DNA of 64,000 nucleotides from Falsiroseomonas oleicola (GCF_019029495.1 NZ_JAERQM010000003.1:543579-607578), one strand, 5' to 3'. Counted from the first letter of the stretch, positions 25,580 to 34,542 are shown. Translations and numbers: made by a program. Notes: generated by a model from the sequence alone, not told the origin.

Positions 25580-26077
25580 TCAGCTCCGGGGCTTGGCGGC
25601 GCGTGGGGGGCGCGGCGGCGGGTTGGCCGGGGCCTTGCGGCCGAACAATTCCAGTCGCTGCCCGACCAGGGTGAAGCCGAGCCGGCGGGCGATGGCCTGG
25701 GCCAGCTTTTCGTGCTCGGGATCCTCGAATTCCAGCACGCGTCCGGTATCGACGTCGATCAGATGATGGTGATGGCCACGATCGGTGGGGTCGTAGCGGG
25801 CGCGGCCGCCGCCGAAATCGCGGCGCTCGACGATGCCCTTCTCCTCCAGCAGCCGGACCGTGCGGTAGACGGTGGCGACGGAGATGCGGGCATCCAGCGT
25901 CACGGCGCGGCGGTAGAGTTCCTCCACATCCGGATGGTCCTCGGCCTCGCTGAGGACGCGCGCGATCAACCGGCGCTGGCCGGTCATCTTCAGGCCGCGT
26001 TCGACGCAAAGCCGCTCGATCCGCGAGGGATCGGGGCGGTCCAGGTCGGCGCGTGTCGGGGCGTCGGAACTCTGCAT
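25580..26077 (-). CDS. fur: Fur family transcriptional regulator
   Basis: This protein of about 165 residues has an N-terminal winged helix (MTGQRRLIARVLSEAEDHPD, then SVATVYRTVRLLEEKGI) and a dimerisation domain with GHHHHLIDVDTGRVLEF. The histidine cluster provides the sensing metal site. The two CxxC pairs of E. coli-type Fur are absent, as in rhizobial Fur/Mur proteins, so iron or manganese sensing are both possible. Start at 26077 (ATG) is preferred to a GTG at 26092. A Fur-like inverted repeat precedes the TonB-dependent receptor gene at 51587, a plausible target in this same window. Confidence 0.92.
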   Translation of the reverse strand: MQSSDAPTRADLDRPDPSRIERLCVERGLKMTGQRRLIARVLSEAEDHPDVEELYRRAVTLDARISVATVYRTVRLLEEKGIVERRDFGGGRARYDPTDRGHHHHLIDVDTGRVLEFEDPEHEKLAQAIARRLGFTLVGQRLELFGRKAPANPPPRPPRAAKPRS

Positions 26078-26198
26078 GTTCGGGCGCGGCACCTTCCGGC
26101 GATCCGGCCCGAATGGGCCGGCACGCTATCCATAGCGCCGACAGCGCGGCTCTGCCACCCGCTGGACGGCAGCCTGTGGTGCCACCGCGTCGGCGGTT

Positions 26199-26657
26199 TC
26201 AGACCTCGCGCGCGGTGCCGGCGCCTGCGGCCCGGCCACGCCCGGGCGGGCGGCCGCGCGGCTTGGTGCCGAGGCCGATCCGCTTGGCGAGGGTCGAGCG
26301 ATGCTTGGTGTAGTTCGGCGCCACCATGGGGTAGTCCGAGGACAGGCCCCAGCGTTCCCGATACTGGTCCGGCGTCATGTCGAAGGACGTCTTCAGATGC
26401 CGCTTCAGCATCTTCAGCTTCTTGCCGTCTTCCAGGCAGATCAAGTATTCCGGTGTCACCGACTTCTTGATGGGAACGGCGGGCTGCGGCCGTTCCGCCA
26501 CCTCCACCACCGGCTGGCCCATGCTGGACAGGGTGCGGTAGACTTCCTGGATCAGATTGGGCAGGTCGGCGACCGCCACCGAATTGTTCGAGACATGGGC
26601 TGAGACGATCTCCGCCGTCAGGCCCAGCAGGTCGGAATTTGCCGTGGTCTCAGCCAT
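26199..26657 (-). CDS. MucR/Ros family transcriptional regulator
   Basis: This 152-residue protein is of the MucR family, global regulators of surface polysaccharide, motility and cell-cycle genes in alphaproteobacteria. The core YLICLEDGKKLKMLKRHLK, followed by MTPDQYRERWGL, is typical. The classical C2H2 zinc ligands are incomplete here: the second cysteine and the second histidine positions are replaced. The C-terminus is an Arg/Gly-rich tail (GTKPRGRPPGRGRA) resembling an AT-hook. The start at 26657 gives the usual MAETT opening. Confidence 0.92.
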   Translation of the reverse strand: MAETTANSDLLGLTAEIVSAHVSNNSVAVADLPNLIQEVYRTLSSMGQPVVEVAERPQPAVPIKKSVTPEYLICLEDGKKLKMLKRHLKTSFDMTPDQYRERWGLSSDYPMVAPNYTKHRSTLAKRIGLGTKPRGRPPGRGRAAGAGTAREV

Positions 26658-26848
26658 TTTTCTTGGTCTCGCTTGTACATTCGGCCGGCGAGGCCGAAAA
26701 CATTCTTGTCGTTGATGACACGATCCTCGTTGGGGCCCGGTTGATGGAACCACCGTGACCAGGAACCCTACGCCTTGACGCTTGCTATTCTTATATTGCC
26801 GCGAATCGGCGCCTTGCAACGACGATTGTCAAACAAAATGAGGTTCTG

Positions 26849-27109
26849 GTGATGATTTTTGTCACAGGCGAAGAACAGACCCATGACGCCGACCTCGATA
26901 TCACCGCCGAGACTTGTCCGATGACCTTCGTTCGTACCCGACTCGCCCTGGATCGTATGCTGCCGGGCCAGGTGCTGCGGCTGCGATTGAAGGGGGATGA
27001 GCCACGCCGCAATGTGCCGCGCACAGCCACCGAACAGGGCCACCAGCTCCTCGCCACCGCCGAACAGGCCGATGGCGCGGCGCTTCTCTGGATTCGCAAG
27101 AAGGGTTGA
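26849..27109 (+). CDS. TusA-like sulfurtransferase family protein
   Basis: This is an 86-residue single-domain protein with the TusA/SirA/YedF fold. The active cysteine is in AETCPMTFVRTRLALDRM, where the second proline of the canonical CPxP motif is replaced, as often seen in alphaproteobacterial members. The family relays sulfur as a cysteine persulfide for tRNA thiolation, molybdenum cofactor or sulfur metabolism. Start is ATG at 26849 (or the next codon, also ATG), with GAGG upstream. It is divergent from mucR and ends one base before the convergent rimI stop. Confidence 0.85.
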   Translation: MMIFVTGEEQTHDADLDITAETCPMTFVRTRLALDRMLPGQVLRLRLKGDEPRRNVPRTATEQGHQLLATAEQADGAALLWIRKKG

Positions 27110-27110
27110 A

Positions 27111-27518
27111 TCAGCCCGCGAGGTCGCGCCGCAGCACCAGCGCGTCGGACCCGTCGGGATAGTAACGTCGGCGCCGCCCGACCTCGGCGAAGCCTGCCGC
27201 CGCATAAAGCGCCCGTGCCGCGACATTGCGTTCGGAGACTTCCAGGAACATCGCCTGCGCGCCACGCAGCACCGCGCCGGCCATCGCCTCCGCCAGCAGG
27301 GCCGACCCCAGGCCGGCCCGCCGGGCCGCCGGCACCACCGCCAGGGTCAGGATTTCCGCCTCATCCGCCGCGACCCGGGCCAGCACGAAGCCCTGGCCGG
27401 GGCGCAGCACGCCGAAGCCGCCCGGCAGTTCCAGCATCAGGGCGATCGCCGCCGCGCCCCAGGCCTCGCCGGGCGGAAACGCCGCCGCATGCAGGGCGGC
27501 GGCCTCGCCGGCATTCAT
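27111..27518 (-). CDS. rimI: Ribosomal-protein-alanine N-acetyltransferase
   Basis: This 135-residue GNAT enzyme is predicted to acetylate the N-terminal alanine of ribosomal protein S18. The acetyl-CoA motif is in LAVVPAARRAGLGSALLAEA, followed by FLEVSERNVAARALYAAAGF, which is characteristic of RimI. Its start overlaps the tsaB stop by four bases (ATGA). The tsaB-rimI order is widely conserved and supports the name; substrate specificity is inferred from family and context. Confidence 0.9.
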   Translation of the reverse strand: MNAGEAAALHAAAFPPGEAWGAAAIALMLELPGGFGVLRPGQGFVLARVAADEAEILTLAVVPAARRAGLGSALLAEAMAGAVLRGAQAMFLEVSERNVAARALYAAAGFAEVGRRRRYYPDGSDALVLRRDLAG

Positions 27519-28165
27519 GCGGGCCGCCGCACCGCCGGCGGCTCGACATAAAGCGGCGTCGCATCGCGCATGGGGATGTGCCCGGCCAGCCGCTCCAGCG
27601 CCACGCGCCCGGCGGCGGCGGCCAAGGGCAGGCGCGCCTCCGTCAACAGCGCATCGGCGCCGCGCGCCAGAAGGGCCTCCGCCGCCGCCTCCGCCGCATC
27701 GCCAACCATCGCCACCGGCCCCTCCGGCAGGGGCAGGTCCTCCACCGCCATGGGCTCCGGCGGTGCCTCCGCCTGCCAGGCGCCCGGCGCCAGCCGTTCC
27801 AGCACCAGCCGGCCACGCCGCGTATCAACCACCGACCACACCGCCCGGCCGGCGCGCAACTCCTCCGGCAGCGCCGCGGCCAAGGCCTCCCCGGTCGTCA
27901 CGCCAACCAGCCGCGCCCCGGCGCCGAGCGCCAGCCCCTCCGCCAGCGCGATCGCGGCGCGCAGCCCGGTGAATCCACCCGGCCCCACCACCACCGCCAC
28001 CGCATCCAGCCCTGCCAGGGCGCGGGCGACACGCTGGGCCATGGGCGGCAGGTCCACCGGCTGCCGCCGCGCACCCTCCGCCACCTCCTCCGCCACCAGG
28101 ACACCATCGACGAAGGCGGCGGCGGAACAACGGGCCAAAGCCCCATCCAGAACCAGAAGTTTCAT
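27515..28165 (-). CDS. tsaB: tRNA threonylcarbamoyladenosine biosynthesis protein TsaB
   Basis: This 216-residue ASKHA-fold protein partners TsaD (and TsaE) in making t6A at position 37 of ANN-decoding tRNAs. It opens MKLLVLDGALARCSAA, and the GPGGFTGLRAAIALAEGLAL block is diagnostic of the family. The ATG at 28165 is used; an open frame back to 28228 runs into a hairpin element. It overlaps rimI by four bases. Confidence 0.93.
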   Translation of the reverse strand: MKLLVLDGALARCSAAAFVDGVLVAEEVAEGARRQPVDLPPMAQRVARALAGLDAVAVVVGPGGFTGLRAAIALAEGLALGAGARLVGVTTGEALAAALPEELRAGRAVWSVVDTRRGRLVLERLAPGAWQAEAPPEPMAVEDLPLPEGPVAMVGDAAEAAAEALLARGADALLTEARLPLAAAAGRVALERLAGHIPMRDATPLYVEPPAVRRPA

Positions 28166-28203
28166 CGACTGCCTGTGGCGTATAAGGGTGGCGCGGGCGG
28201 TTT

Positions 28204-28406
28204 GCAGGGGGACGCTGTCCCCCTGCACCCCCTGCCAAAGGCCAGTGGGCCTTTGGAAACCGGGGATTCAGGGGAGGTTGAGGGAGGGGCCGGCGGACCC
28301 GCCGATCCAGCGGGTGCTTGGTGCCCCTCCCTCAACCTCCCCTCAGTCTGGGGTTCAAAGGGCCCACTGGCCCTTTGCGGGGAGCGCGAGGGGCAGCGCC
28401 CCTCGC
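28204..28406. repeat. Composite mirrored inverted-repeat element (full copy 2)
   Basis: The architecture matches 22790-22996. Outer hairpins: 28204-28226 (10-bp stem GCAGGGGGAC, loop GCT) and 28386-28406 (9-bp stem GCGAGGGGC, loop AGC). Middle hairpins: 28235-28256 (stem CCAAAGGCC, loop AGTG) and 28356-28377 (stem CAAAGGGCC, loop CACT). The core is a perfect 21-bp inverted repeat, 28270-28290 with 28323-28343, around a 32-base centre. It fills most of the 314-base gap between divergent tsaB and the aminotransferase gene. I see nothing definite in the remaining 28407-28479. Confidence 0.9.
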
Positions 28407-28479
28407 AGACCCACCCGCGTCACCGCTTGCCGCCACGCGCGGCGCTTGCTTTGCTGGGTGGGCAGAAGGATGTCTTCCG

Positions 28480-29808
28480 ATGAATGAGATACAGATTCCG
28501 CGTCGCAACAACCTCGACGCGTTCTGGATGCCCTATAGCGACAACAAGTATTTCAAATCCACCCCGCGTCTTTTGGCGCGTGCCGAGGGCATGTCCTATT
28601 TCACGCAGGATGGGCAGGAGGTGCTGGATGGCACGGCCGGCCTGTGGTGCTGCAATGCCGGCCATGGGCGGCGGGAGATCGTCGAGGCGATCCAGAAGCA
28701 GGCGGCGGTGATGGATTTCGCGCCGACCTTCCAGCTCGGCCATCCCATTGCCTTCGAGGCCGCGGCCCGGGTGGCGGAGATGACGCCGGAGGGGATGGAC
28801 CGCGTCTTCTTCGTCAATTCGGGGTCTGAGGCGGCGGATACCGCGCTGAAGATCGCACTCGCCTATCACAAGGCGCGCGGCGAATCGCAGCGCGTGCGGC
28901 TGGTGGGGCGGGAGCGTGGCTATCACGGGGTCGGCTTCGGCGGCATGTCGGTGGGTGGCATCGGCGGCAACCGCAAGCAGTTCGGCGCGCAGCTTCCCTA
29001 TGTGGACCATCTGCCGCACACGCATCTGCCGGCGAAGAACGCCTTTTCCCGCGACCAGCCGGAGCATGGCGCCGACCTGGCGGAGGTGCTGGAGAACTTG
29101 GTGCAGCTGCATGGCGACACCATCGCGGCGGTGATCGTGGAGCCGCTGGCCGGCAGCACCGGCGTGCTGGTGCCGCCCAAGGGCTATCTGGAGAAGCTGC
29201 GCCAGCTCTGCACCAGGCATGGGATCCTGCTGATCTTCGACGAGGTCATCACCGGCTTCGGCCGCATCGGCGCGAATTTCGGCGCGGAGCGACTGGGCGT
29301 GACGCCGGACATCATGACCATGGCCAAGGGGCTGACCAACGCCGCCGTGCCGATGGGCGCGGTCGCCACCAGCAACCTGGTCTATGAGACCATTGTCGAT
29401 GGTGTGCCGGCGGGGATCGAGCTGTTCCACGGCTATACCTATTCCGGCCATCCGCTGGCCTCGGCCGCGGCGATCGCCACGCTGGACCTGCACAGGGCGG
29501 AGGATCTGCCCGGCCGGTCGCGCGCGATGGAGGGGTATTTCGGCGATGCGGCGCATGCCATGCGGGATGCGCCGGGCGTGATCGACGTGCGCAATTTCGG
29601 CCTGGTCGCCGGGATCGAGCTGGAGCCGCGCGTCGGCAAGCCCGGCGCCCGCGCCATGGAGATCTTCCGCACCTGCTTCGACAAGGGCGTGCTGACGCGG
29701 GTGACCGGCGACATCGTGGCGCTGTCGCCGCCGCTGATCGTCGAGCGGCCGCATGTGGACCGCCTGTTCGGCACGCTGGCCGAGGCGATCCACGCCGTGC
29801 CGGCCTGA
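28480..29808 (+). CDS. Omega-amino acid--pyruvate aminotransferase (class III)
   Basis: This 442-residue PLP enzyme resembles beta-alanine:pyruvate transaminases. The pattern includes LDAFWMPYSDNKYF, GTAGLWCCNAGHGR, NSGSEAADTALKIA, GRERGYHGVGFGG, LLIFDEVITGFGR and the Schiff-base lysine in MAKGLTNAAVPMG. It moves an amino group from an omega-amino acid or amine to pyruvate or a keto acid. Start at 28480 gives MNEIQIPRRN; an open frame back to 28318 passes through the composite repeat and is not credible. It is immediately followed by the hybrid kinase gene. Confidence 0.92.
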   Translation: MNEIQIPRRNNLDAFWMPYSDNKYFKSTPRLLARAEGMSYFTQDGQEVLDGTAGLWCCNAGHGRREIVEAIQKQAAVMDFAPTFQLGHPIAFEAAARVAEMTPEGMDRVFFVNSGSEAADTALKIALAYHKARGESQRVRLVGRERGYHGVGFGGMSVGGIGGNRKQFGAQLPYVDHLPHTHLPAKNAFSRDQPEHGADLAEVLENLVQLHGDTIAAVIVEPLAGSTGVLVPPKGYLEKLRQLCTRHGILLIFDEVITGFGRIGANFGAERLGVTPDIMTMAKGLTNAAVPMGAVATSNLVYETIVDGVPAGIELFHGYTYSGHPLASAAAIATLDLHRAEDLPGRSRAMEGYFGDAAHAMRDAPGVIDVRNFGLVAGIELEPRVGKPGARAMEIFRTCFDKGVLTRVTGDIVALSPPLIVERPHVDRLFGTLAEAIHAVPA

Positions 29809-29815
29809 GAGCCGC

Positions 29816-31177
29816 TTGCAACCCGGCCGCGCGCAGCTCCTGCTGTTGCTGATCCCGGCCGTTGCCGGGATCGGGGTGGCGGTGCTGGTGGTTGCAGGCG
29901 TCGTGGCGCGGCCGGTGCCGGCGCTGGTCGCGCTGGTGCTGGTCCAGGCCCTGGCCGCGGTGCTGGTGGTGCTGCTGCGCAGGCGCGTGGCGGCGCCGGA
30001 CGATGCTGATCGCCGTGCGGAGGCGGAAGCGCGGCGGCGCGTGGAAGTCCTGCGGCGCGACATGCTCGCCATCGCGGCGCATGAGGTGCGAACGCCGCTC
30101 GGCGGCATTGTCGGGCTGCTCGACCTGGTGCTGGAACAGCCCGGCCTGAACCAGGCCGGGCGGTTGGATGCCGCGGCCGCGCGGCAGGCGGCGGCCGACC
30201 TGATGGTGGTGCTGCGCGACCTGATCGAGGTGCCGGGCGCCGCGCCGCAGCCTTTGGCCGACCAGCCCTTCCGGGTGGATGCGCTGATGGCGGAGGTCGC
30301 GGCCTTGCTGCGGGCGCGGGCGACGCAGCAGGGCGACCGGCTTTCGGTGGCGGTCGCCGCTGGCACCCATCCCACCTGGCGCGGCGACCCGCCGCGCATC
30401 CGCCAGATCCTGATCAACATGGTGGTCAACGCCATCCGCTTCACGGAGGGCGGGGAGGTGCGGATCGAGGCGCGGGAGACGGCGGCCGGGGCGCTGGAAT
30501 TGCGGGTGTCCGACACCGGGCGGGGCATCGCGCCCGACCGGCTGGATGCCCTGTTCCAGCGGTTCCAGGACAGTGATGGCGGCACCGGGCTTGGCCTGTC
30601 CATCTGCCGCGACCTGGCGGCGCGGATGGGCGGCGGGATCGAGGTGCAGAGCGCGCCGGGCCATGGCAGCGGCTTCACCGTGACCCTGCCCCTGCGGCAG
30701 GCGACGGAATCGGAGATGCCGCCGCCGCCGCCACCGCCAACGACCCCCGCCGCCCCCCGCTCCGCCCCGCCGAAGCCCGGCCTGCCGGTGCTGGTGGTGG
30801 ATGACGTGGCGGTGAACCGGCGGCTGCTGACCACGCTGCTGGATCGTGCGGGCCTGGCCCATGAACAGGCCGGCGATGCCGAGGCGGCGCTGGCCCTGCT
30901 GCGCGCAAGGCCCTTCGCCGCGGTGCTGATGGATCTGGAGATGCCGGGAGTCGACGGGCTGGCGGCCACCCGGCTGCTGCGCGCCCTGCCCGGCCCCGCC
31001 GGGCGCCTGCCGGTGCTGGCGGTGACCGCGCATGACGACCCCGCCACCCGCGCGGCGGCCCGGGCGGCGGGCATGGATGGTTATCTGGTGAAGCCGGTGG
31101 CGCTGGCGGAGCTGGTGGCGGCGCTGGATGCGGCGTCGCGGGACAGGTCATCTGGGTTGCAACCGCCGCACGGGTAG
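29816..31177 (+). CDS. Hybrid sensor histidine kinase/response regulator, membrane-anchored, no sensor domain
   Basis: The protein is about 453 residues from a TTG at 29816, seven bases after the aminotransferase stop. Two N-terminal membrane helices ([20 protein letters not shown] and the following segment) lead directly into the HisKA box [13 protein letters not shown] (phospho-histidine). The ATPase domain follows, with N box [13 protein letters not shown]1 DTGRGI and G2 [19 protein letters not shown] proline-rich linker then leads to a receiver domain with VDDVAVNR, the phospho-acceptor in [11 protein letters not shown] and the lysine in VKPVAL. There is no periplasmic or PAS input domain, so what it senses is unclear. 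No cognate output regulator is adjacent. Confidence 0.87.
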   Translation: MQPGRAQLLLLLIPAVAGIGVAVLVVAGVVARPVPALVALVLVQALAAVLVVLLRRRVAAPDDADRRAEAEARRRVEVLRRDMLAIAAHEVRTPLGGIVGLLDLVLEQPGLNQAGRLDAAAARQAAADLMVVLRDLIEVPGAAPQPLADQPFRVDALMAEVAALLRARATQQGDRLSVAVAAGTHPTWRGDPPRIRQILINMVVNAIRFTEGGEVRIEARETAAGALELRVSDTGRGIAPDRLDALFQRFQDSDGGTGLGLSICRDLAARMGGGIEVQSAPGHGSGFTVTLPLRQATESEMPPPPPPPTTPAAPRSAPPKPGLPVLVVDDVAVNRRLLTTLLDRAGLAHEQAGDAEAALALLRARPFAAVLMDLEMPGVDGLAATRLLRALPGPAGRLPVLAVTAHDDPATRAAARAAGMDGYLVKPVALAELVAALDAASRDRSSGLQPPHG

Positions 31178-31229
31178 CCGGCCGCCCGAATCCCATATAT
31201 GCGCGCAAACCGATCCGGAGACTGCCCCC

Positions 31230-32201
31230 ATGGCCGATGCCCCCGTTCCCGTCACCGTGCTCACCGGCTATCTCGGCGCCGGCAAGACCACGCTGCTCAA
31301 CCGCATCCTGTCGGAGAACCACGGCAAGAAATTCGCCGTGGTCATCAATGAATTCGGTGAGCTGGGCGTGGACAACGACCTCGTCGTCGATGCCGACGAG
31401 GAAGTGTTCGAGATGAACAACGGCTGCATCTGCTGCACCGTGCGCGGCGACCTGATCCGCATCATCGGCGGGCTGATGAAGCGCAAGGGCAAGTTCGACG
31501 GCATCATCGTCGAAACCACGGGCCTGGCCGACCCCGCCCCGGTGGCGCAGACCTTCTTCGCGGATGAGGATGTGAAGCGCGCCACGAAGCTGGACGCCAT
31601 CGTCACCGTGGTGGACGCCAAGCACCTGTTCGCGCGCCTCGATGACAGCAAGGAGGCGCAGGAGCAGATCGCCTTCGCCGACATCATCGTGCTGAACAAG
31701 ATCGACCTGGTCACCGCCGAGGAGGCGGATGCGGTGGAGCGCCGCATCCGCGGCATCAACCCCTATGCCGAAATCCGCCGCGCCACGAAGTCCGACGTGC
31801 CGATCGAGGCCGTGATCGGCCGAGACGCCTTCAACCTGGAACGCATCCTGGAGCGGGACCCGGAATTTTTGTCGGGCGAGGACGACCACACCCATGACGA
31901 CGCCGTCATGAGCTTGTCCTTTGAGGCGACGCGCCCGCTGGACCCGGAAAAGTTCAACGCCTGGATCAGCGATCTGCTGCAGAAGAAGGGCCAGGACCTG
32001 CTGCGCACCAAGGGCATTCTGGCCTACGCCAATGACGACCGGCGCTTCGCCTTCCAGGCGGTGCATATGATCGCCGATGGCGACTATATCGGGAATTGGA
32101 AGGACGGCGATCCGCGCCGCTCCAAGATCGTCTTCATCGGCCGCGACCTGAACCGCCCGCAGCTTCGTCGTGGCTTCGAGGCCTGCCAGGTGCCGGCCTG
32201 A
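31230..32201 (+). CDS. CobW/COG0523 family GTP-binding metallochaperone-like protein
   Basis: This 323-residue G3E GTPase has Walker [16 protein letters not shown], the metal-binding motif [10 protein letters not shown], the switch region [10 protein letters not shown] and the base-specificity motif NKIDLV. The C-terminal CobW_C domain ([19 protein letters not shown]) is present, and a short acidic/His stretch (EDDHTHDD) precedes it. Such proteins deliver zinc or cobalt to client enzymes. The stop overlaps the start of a WD40-repeat gene by one base; this pairing suggests a joint role in metal handling. ATG at 31230 was chosen so that the P-loop is near the N-terminus. Confidence 0.9.
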   Translation: MADAPVPVTVLTGYLGAGKTTLLNRILSENHGKKFAVVINEFGELGVDNDLVVDADEEVFEMNNGCICCTVRGDLIRIIGGLMKRKGKFDGIIVETTGLADPAPVAQTFFADEDVKRATKLDAIVTVVDAKHLFARLDDSKEAQEQIAFADIIVLNKIDLVTAEEADAVERRIRGINPYAEIRRATKSDVPIEAVIGRDAFNLERILERDPEFLSGEDDHTHDDAVMSLSFEATRPLDPEKFNAWISDLLQKKGQDLLRTKGILAYANDDRRFAFQAVHMIADGDYIGNWKDGDPRRSKIVFIGRDLNRPQLRRGFEACQVPA

Positions 32202-33208
32202 TGGCTGGCGTGACGGAAGCTGATTTCCTGCTGGCCCAACGCGGTGCGACGCAGGAGTTCGGCGGCTGGGTGGTGGCCGCGATCTTCGACCGGGCGGGGC
32301 GGCTGGGCTTCGCCCTGGCGGATGGCACGCTGCGGATCGGCGACATCACGGCCGAGGCGCATGATGGCGCCATCCTCTCGGCCTGCGCCGATGCCAAGGG
32401 TGGCTTCCTGACCGGCGGCGACGATGGCCGCCTGGTGCATACGGCGCCGGACGGCACGGTGACGCAGATCCAGAAATTCGGCAGCAAATGGGTGGACCAT
32501 GTGGCGGCGCATGCCTCGGGCGTGCGCGCGGCCTCGGTGGGCAAGTTCGCCCATGTGCTGGACGAGTCCGGCAAGGTGATGAAATCGCTGCCGCATCCGT
32601 CCTCCGTCGGCGGGCTGGCCTTCGACGCCAAGGGCAAGCGGCTGGCGGTGAGCCATTATGGCGGTGCCTCGCTGTGGTTCGTGGCGGCGAAGGAGGACAA
32701 GCCCAAGCTGCTGGAATGGAAGGGCAGCCACCACGCCATCGCCTTCAGCCCGGACGGCACCCATGTGGTGACCGCGATGCAGGAAACCGCGCTGCATGGC
32801 TGGCGGCTGGCGGACGGCCAGCACATGCGCATGTCCGGCTATCCGGCCAAGACGCATTCCATCTCCTTCAGCAGCCGGGGCCGCTGGCTGGCGACGAGCG
32901 GGGCGGAATCCGTTGTGCTCTGGCCCTTCTTCGGCGGCGGCCCGATGGGCAAGGCGCCGACCGAGCTGGCCGGCGGGGATGAGGTGCTGTGCAGCGCCGT
33001 CGCCTGTCATCCGCAGCATGAGGTGGTGGCGGCCGGCTTCAGCGACGGCATGGTGCTGATGGCGGAAGTGGCCAGCGGCAAGGTGGTGCCGGTGGCCCCG
33101 CCGCGCGATTCCGCCATCACCACCCTGGCCTGGGACGCCGCCGGCACAAGATTGGCTTTCGGCACGGAGGCGGGCTTCGCCGGCTTCGTCGACCTTTCGC
33201 AACGCTGA
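32201..33208 (+). CDS. WD40 repeat protein paired with the CobW-type GTPase
   Basis: This 335-residue cytosolic beta-propeller-like protein has no signal peptide. Several degenerate WD40 blades are visible, such as HHAIAFSPDGTHVVTAM, THSISFSSRGRWLATSG and ITTLAWDAAGTRLAFG. Its start overlaps the CobW gene stop (TGATG), so the two are translated together. The propeller probably acts as a binding platform, perhaps for the GTPase or its client; no catalytic motif is seen. Confidence 0.85.
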   Translation: MAGVTEADFLLAQRGATQEFGGWVVAAIFDRAGRLGFALADGTLRIGDITAEAHDGAILSACADAKGGFLTGGDDGRLVHTAPDGTVTQIQKFGSKWVDHVAAHASGVRAASVGKFAHVLDESGKVMKSLPHPSSVGGLAFDAKGKRLAVSHYGGASLWFVAAKEDKPKLLEWKGSHHAIAFSPDGTHVVTAMQETALHGWRLADGQHMRMSGYPAKTHSISFSSRGRWLATSGAESVVLWPFFGGGPMGKAPTELAGGDEVLCSAVACHPQHEVVAAGFSDGMVLMAEVASGKVVPVAPPRDSAITTLAWDAAGTRLAFGTEAGFAGFVDLSQR

Positions 33209-33219
33209 GGAAGCGCCCC

Positions 33220-34047
33220 ATGCAGATCCCCGCCATCGAGACGCCGAACATCCGCATGCCGCGCCTGGGCCTCGGCACTTGGCCGATGAAGGGCGAGGAC
33301 TGCACCAAGGCGGTCGAATCGGCCCTGGCGCTCGGCTACCGCCACATCGACACGGCGGAGATGTATGGCAATGAGGATGCGGTGGGCCTCGGCCTCGCGG
33401 CTTCCGGCCTGCCGCGCGGGGAGATCTTCCTGACCACGAAGATCTGGAACGACAAGACCAACGGCGCCGCCATCCGCACCGCCTTTGACGCCAGCCTGAA
33501 GCGGCTGGCCACGCCCTATGTCGACCTGTTGCTGATCCATTGGCCGAGCCCGGAGCTGGACCTGCCGGATGCGCTGGCCGGGCTGGCGGCGATCCGGGCG
33601 GAGGGGCGCGCCAAGGCCATCGGCGTGTCCAACTTCCCGCCGAAGCTGCTGCAGCGGGCGGTGGACCAGGGCGTCGGCCTGGCCTGCCTTCAGGTCGAAT
33701 GCCATGCGCTGCTCGATCAGTCGAAGCTGCTGGAGATATGCCGCGCCAACGACATGGCGCTGACCGCCTATTCCCCCCTCGGCAAGGGCAATGCCCCGAA
33801 CGAGCCGGCGCTTCAGGCCATCGCCCGGAAGCATGGCGCGACGGCGGCGCAGGTGGCGCTGGCCTGGCTGCTGGCGCAGCCCGGTATCGCCATGGTGCCG
33901 AAGGCGGCAAGCCCGGCGCGGCAGGCGGAGAACCTGGCGGCGCTGGAGCTGAAGCTGGATGCGGCCGACATGGCTGCCATCGCCGCCTTGCCGAAGGATC
34001 GACGTTTCGTGAACCCGGCCATGGCCCCCGACTGGGCCAACGGCTAA
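33220..34047 (+). CDS. Aldo/keto reductase
   Basis: This 275-residue NADPH-dependent reductase has the complete catalytic tetrad: Asp and Tyr in HIDTAEMYGNED, Lys in TTKIWND and His in LLLIHWPSP. The AKR signature with GVSNFPPKLL is present, as is the cofactor-binding PKAASPARQAENLAAL near the C-terminus. It resembles 2,5-diketo-gluconate reductase/YeaE-like members, which reduce a range of small aldehydes and keto-acids. It follows the WD40 gene by 11 bases and may be cotranscribed. A strong hairpin follows its stop. Confidence 0.92.
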   Translation: MQIPAIETPNIRMPRLGLGTWPMKGEDCTKAVESALALGYRHIDTAEMYGNEDAVGLGLAASGLPRGEIFLTTKIWNDKTNGAAIRTAFDASLKRLATPYVDLLLIHWPSPELDLPDALAGLAAIRAEGRAKAIGVSNFPPKLLQRAVDQGVGLACLQVECHALLDQSKLLEICRANDMALTAYSPLGKGNAPNEPALQAIARKHGATAAQVALAWLLAQPGIAMVPKAASPARQAENLAALELKLDAADMAAIAALPKDRRFVNPAMAPDWANG

Positions 34048-34055
34048 GTATTTTC

Positions 34056-34082
34056 GGCCCGATCCGGGAACCGGACCGGGCC
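34056..34082 (+). terminator. Hairpin after aldo/keto reductase, probable terminator
   Basis: A 12-bp stem (34056-34067 with 34071-34082) has one mismatch and a GAA loop, nine bases after the stop codon. It has no T tract. It separates the CobW-WD40-reductase group from the DUF3775 gene. Confidence 0.6.
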
Positions 34083-34130
34083 TCGACCTCTCATCAACAC
34101 AGCAACGACACGACGAAAAGGGACAGCCTC

Positions 34131-34538
34131 ATGGCGGAGCCTTCGGAAGACGATCTCGACCTGGGCATCAGCCTGGAAGTGGTGGCGACCCTGGTGGACC
34201 ATGCCCGGGCGGTGCAGGGCACCGAGGTTGTGGACCTCGACGCCGAGCCGGATGCCGAGCCAAGCGAGGCGGAGGCGGAGGATGAGCTGGACGAGGACAG
34301 CCTCCGCGCCGCGATACTGGCGCTGAACGAGGATGAGCAGGCGTCGCTGATCGCCCTCGCCATGGTCGGCCGCGGCGACTTCACGCCCGAGGAATGGGAC
34401 GAGGCGCTGGAACAGGCTGCCGAGCGCGAGGGCGCCGAGGATGCGGCGGAGCTGCTGCTCGGCATGGACAATTTCGGCGATCTGCTGGCGGAAGGCGTCG
34501 CCGCCTTCGGCCTGTCGATCGAGGACATCGAACGGTAG
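34131..34538 (+). CDS. DUF3775 domain-containing acidic protein
   Basis: This is a 135-residue, strongly acidic cytosolic protein. Residues ~55-135 match the DUF3775 pattern, with LIALAMVGRGDFTPEEWDEAL and AAELLLGMDNFGDLLAEG. A Glu/Asp-rich stretch (DLDAEPDAEPSEAEAEDELD) precedes it. The function is unknown. It ends four bases before the convergent nth stop. The ATG at 34131 is preceded by AAAAGGGACAG, which serves as ribosome site. Confidence 0.83.
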   Translation: MAEPSEDDLDLGISLEVVATLVDHARAVQGTEVVDLDAEPDAEPSEAEAEDELDEDSLRAAILALNEDEQASLIALAMVGRGDFTPEEWDEALEQAAEREGAEDAAELLLGMDNFGDLLAEGVAAFGLSIEDIER

Positions 34539-34542
34539 GCAG

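Noticed and set aside
26758..26848. TTGACG and TATATT in the mucR/tusA-like gap as a promoter
   Set aside because: The spacing is only 11 bases on the plus strand, and no well-spaced pair was found on the minus strand.
31178..31229. A cobalamin or zinc riboswitch before the CobW gene
   Set aside because: The 52-base gap is too short for a cobalamin riboswitch, and no conserved box is visible.
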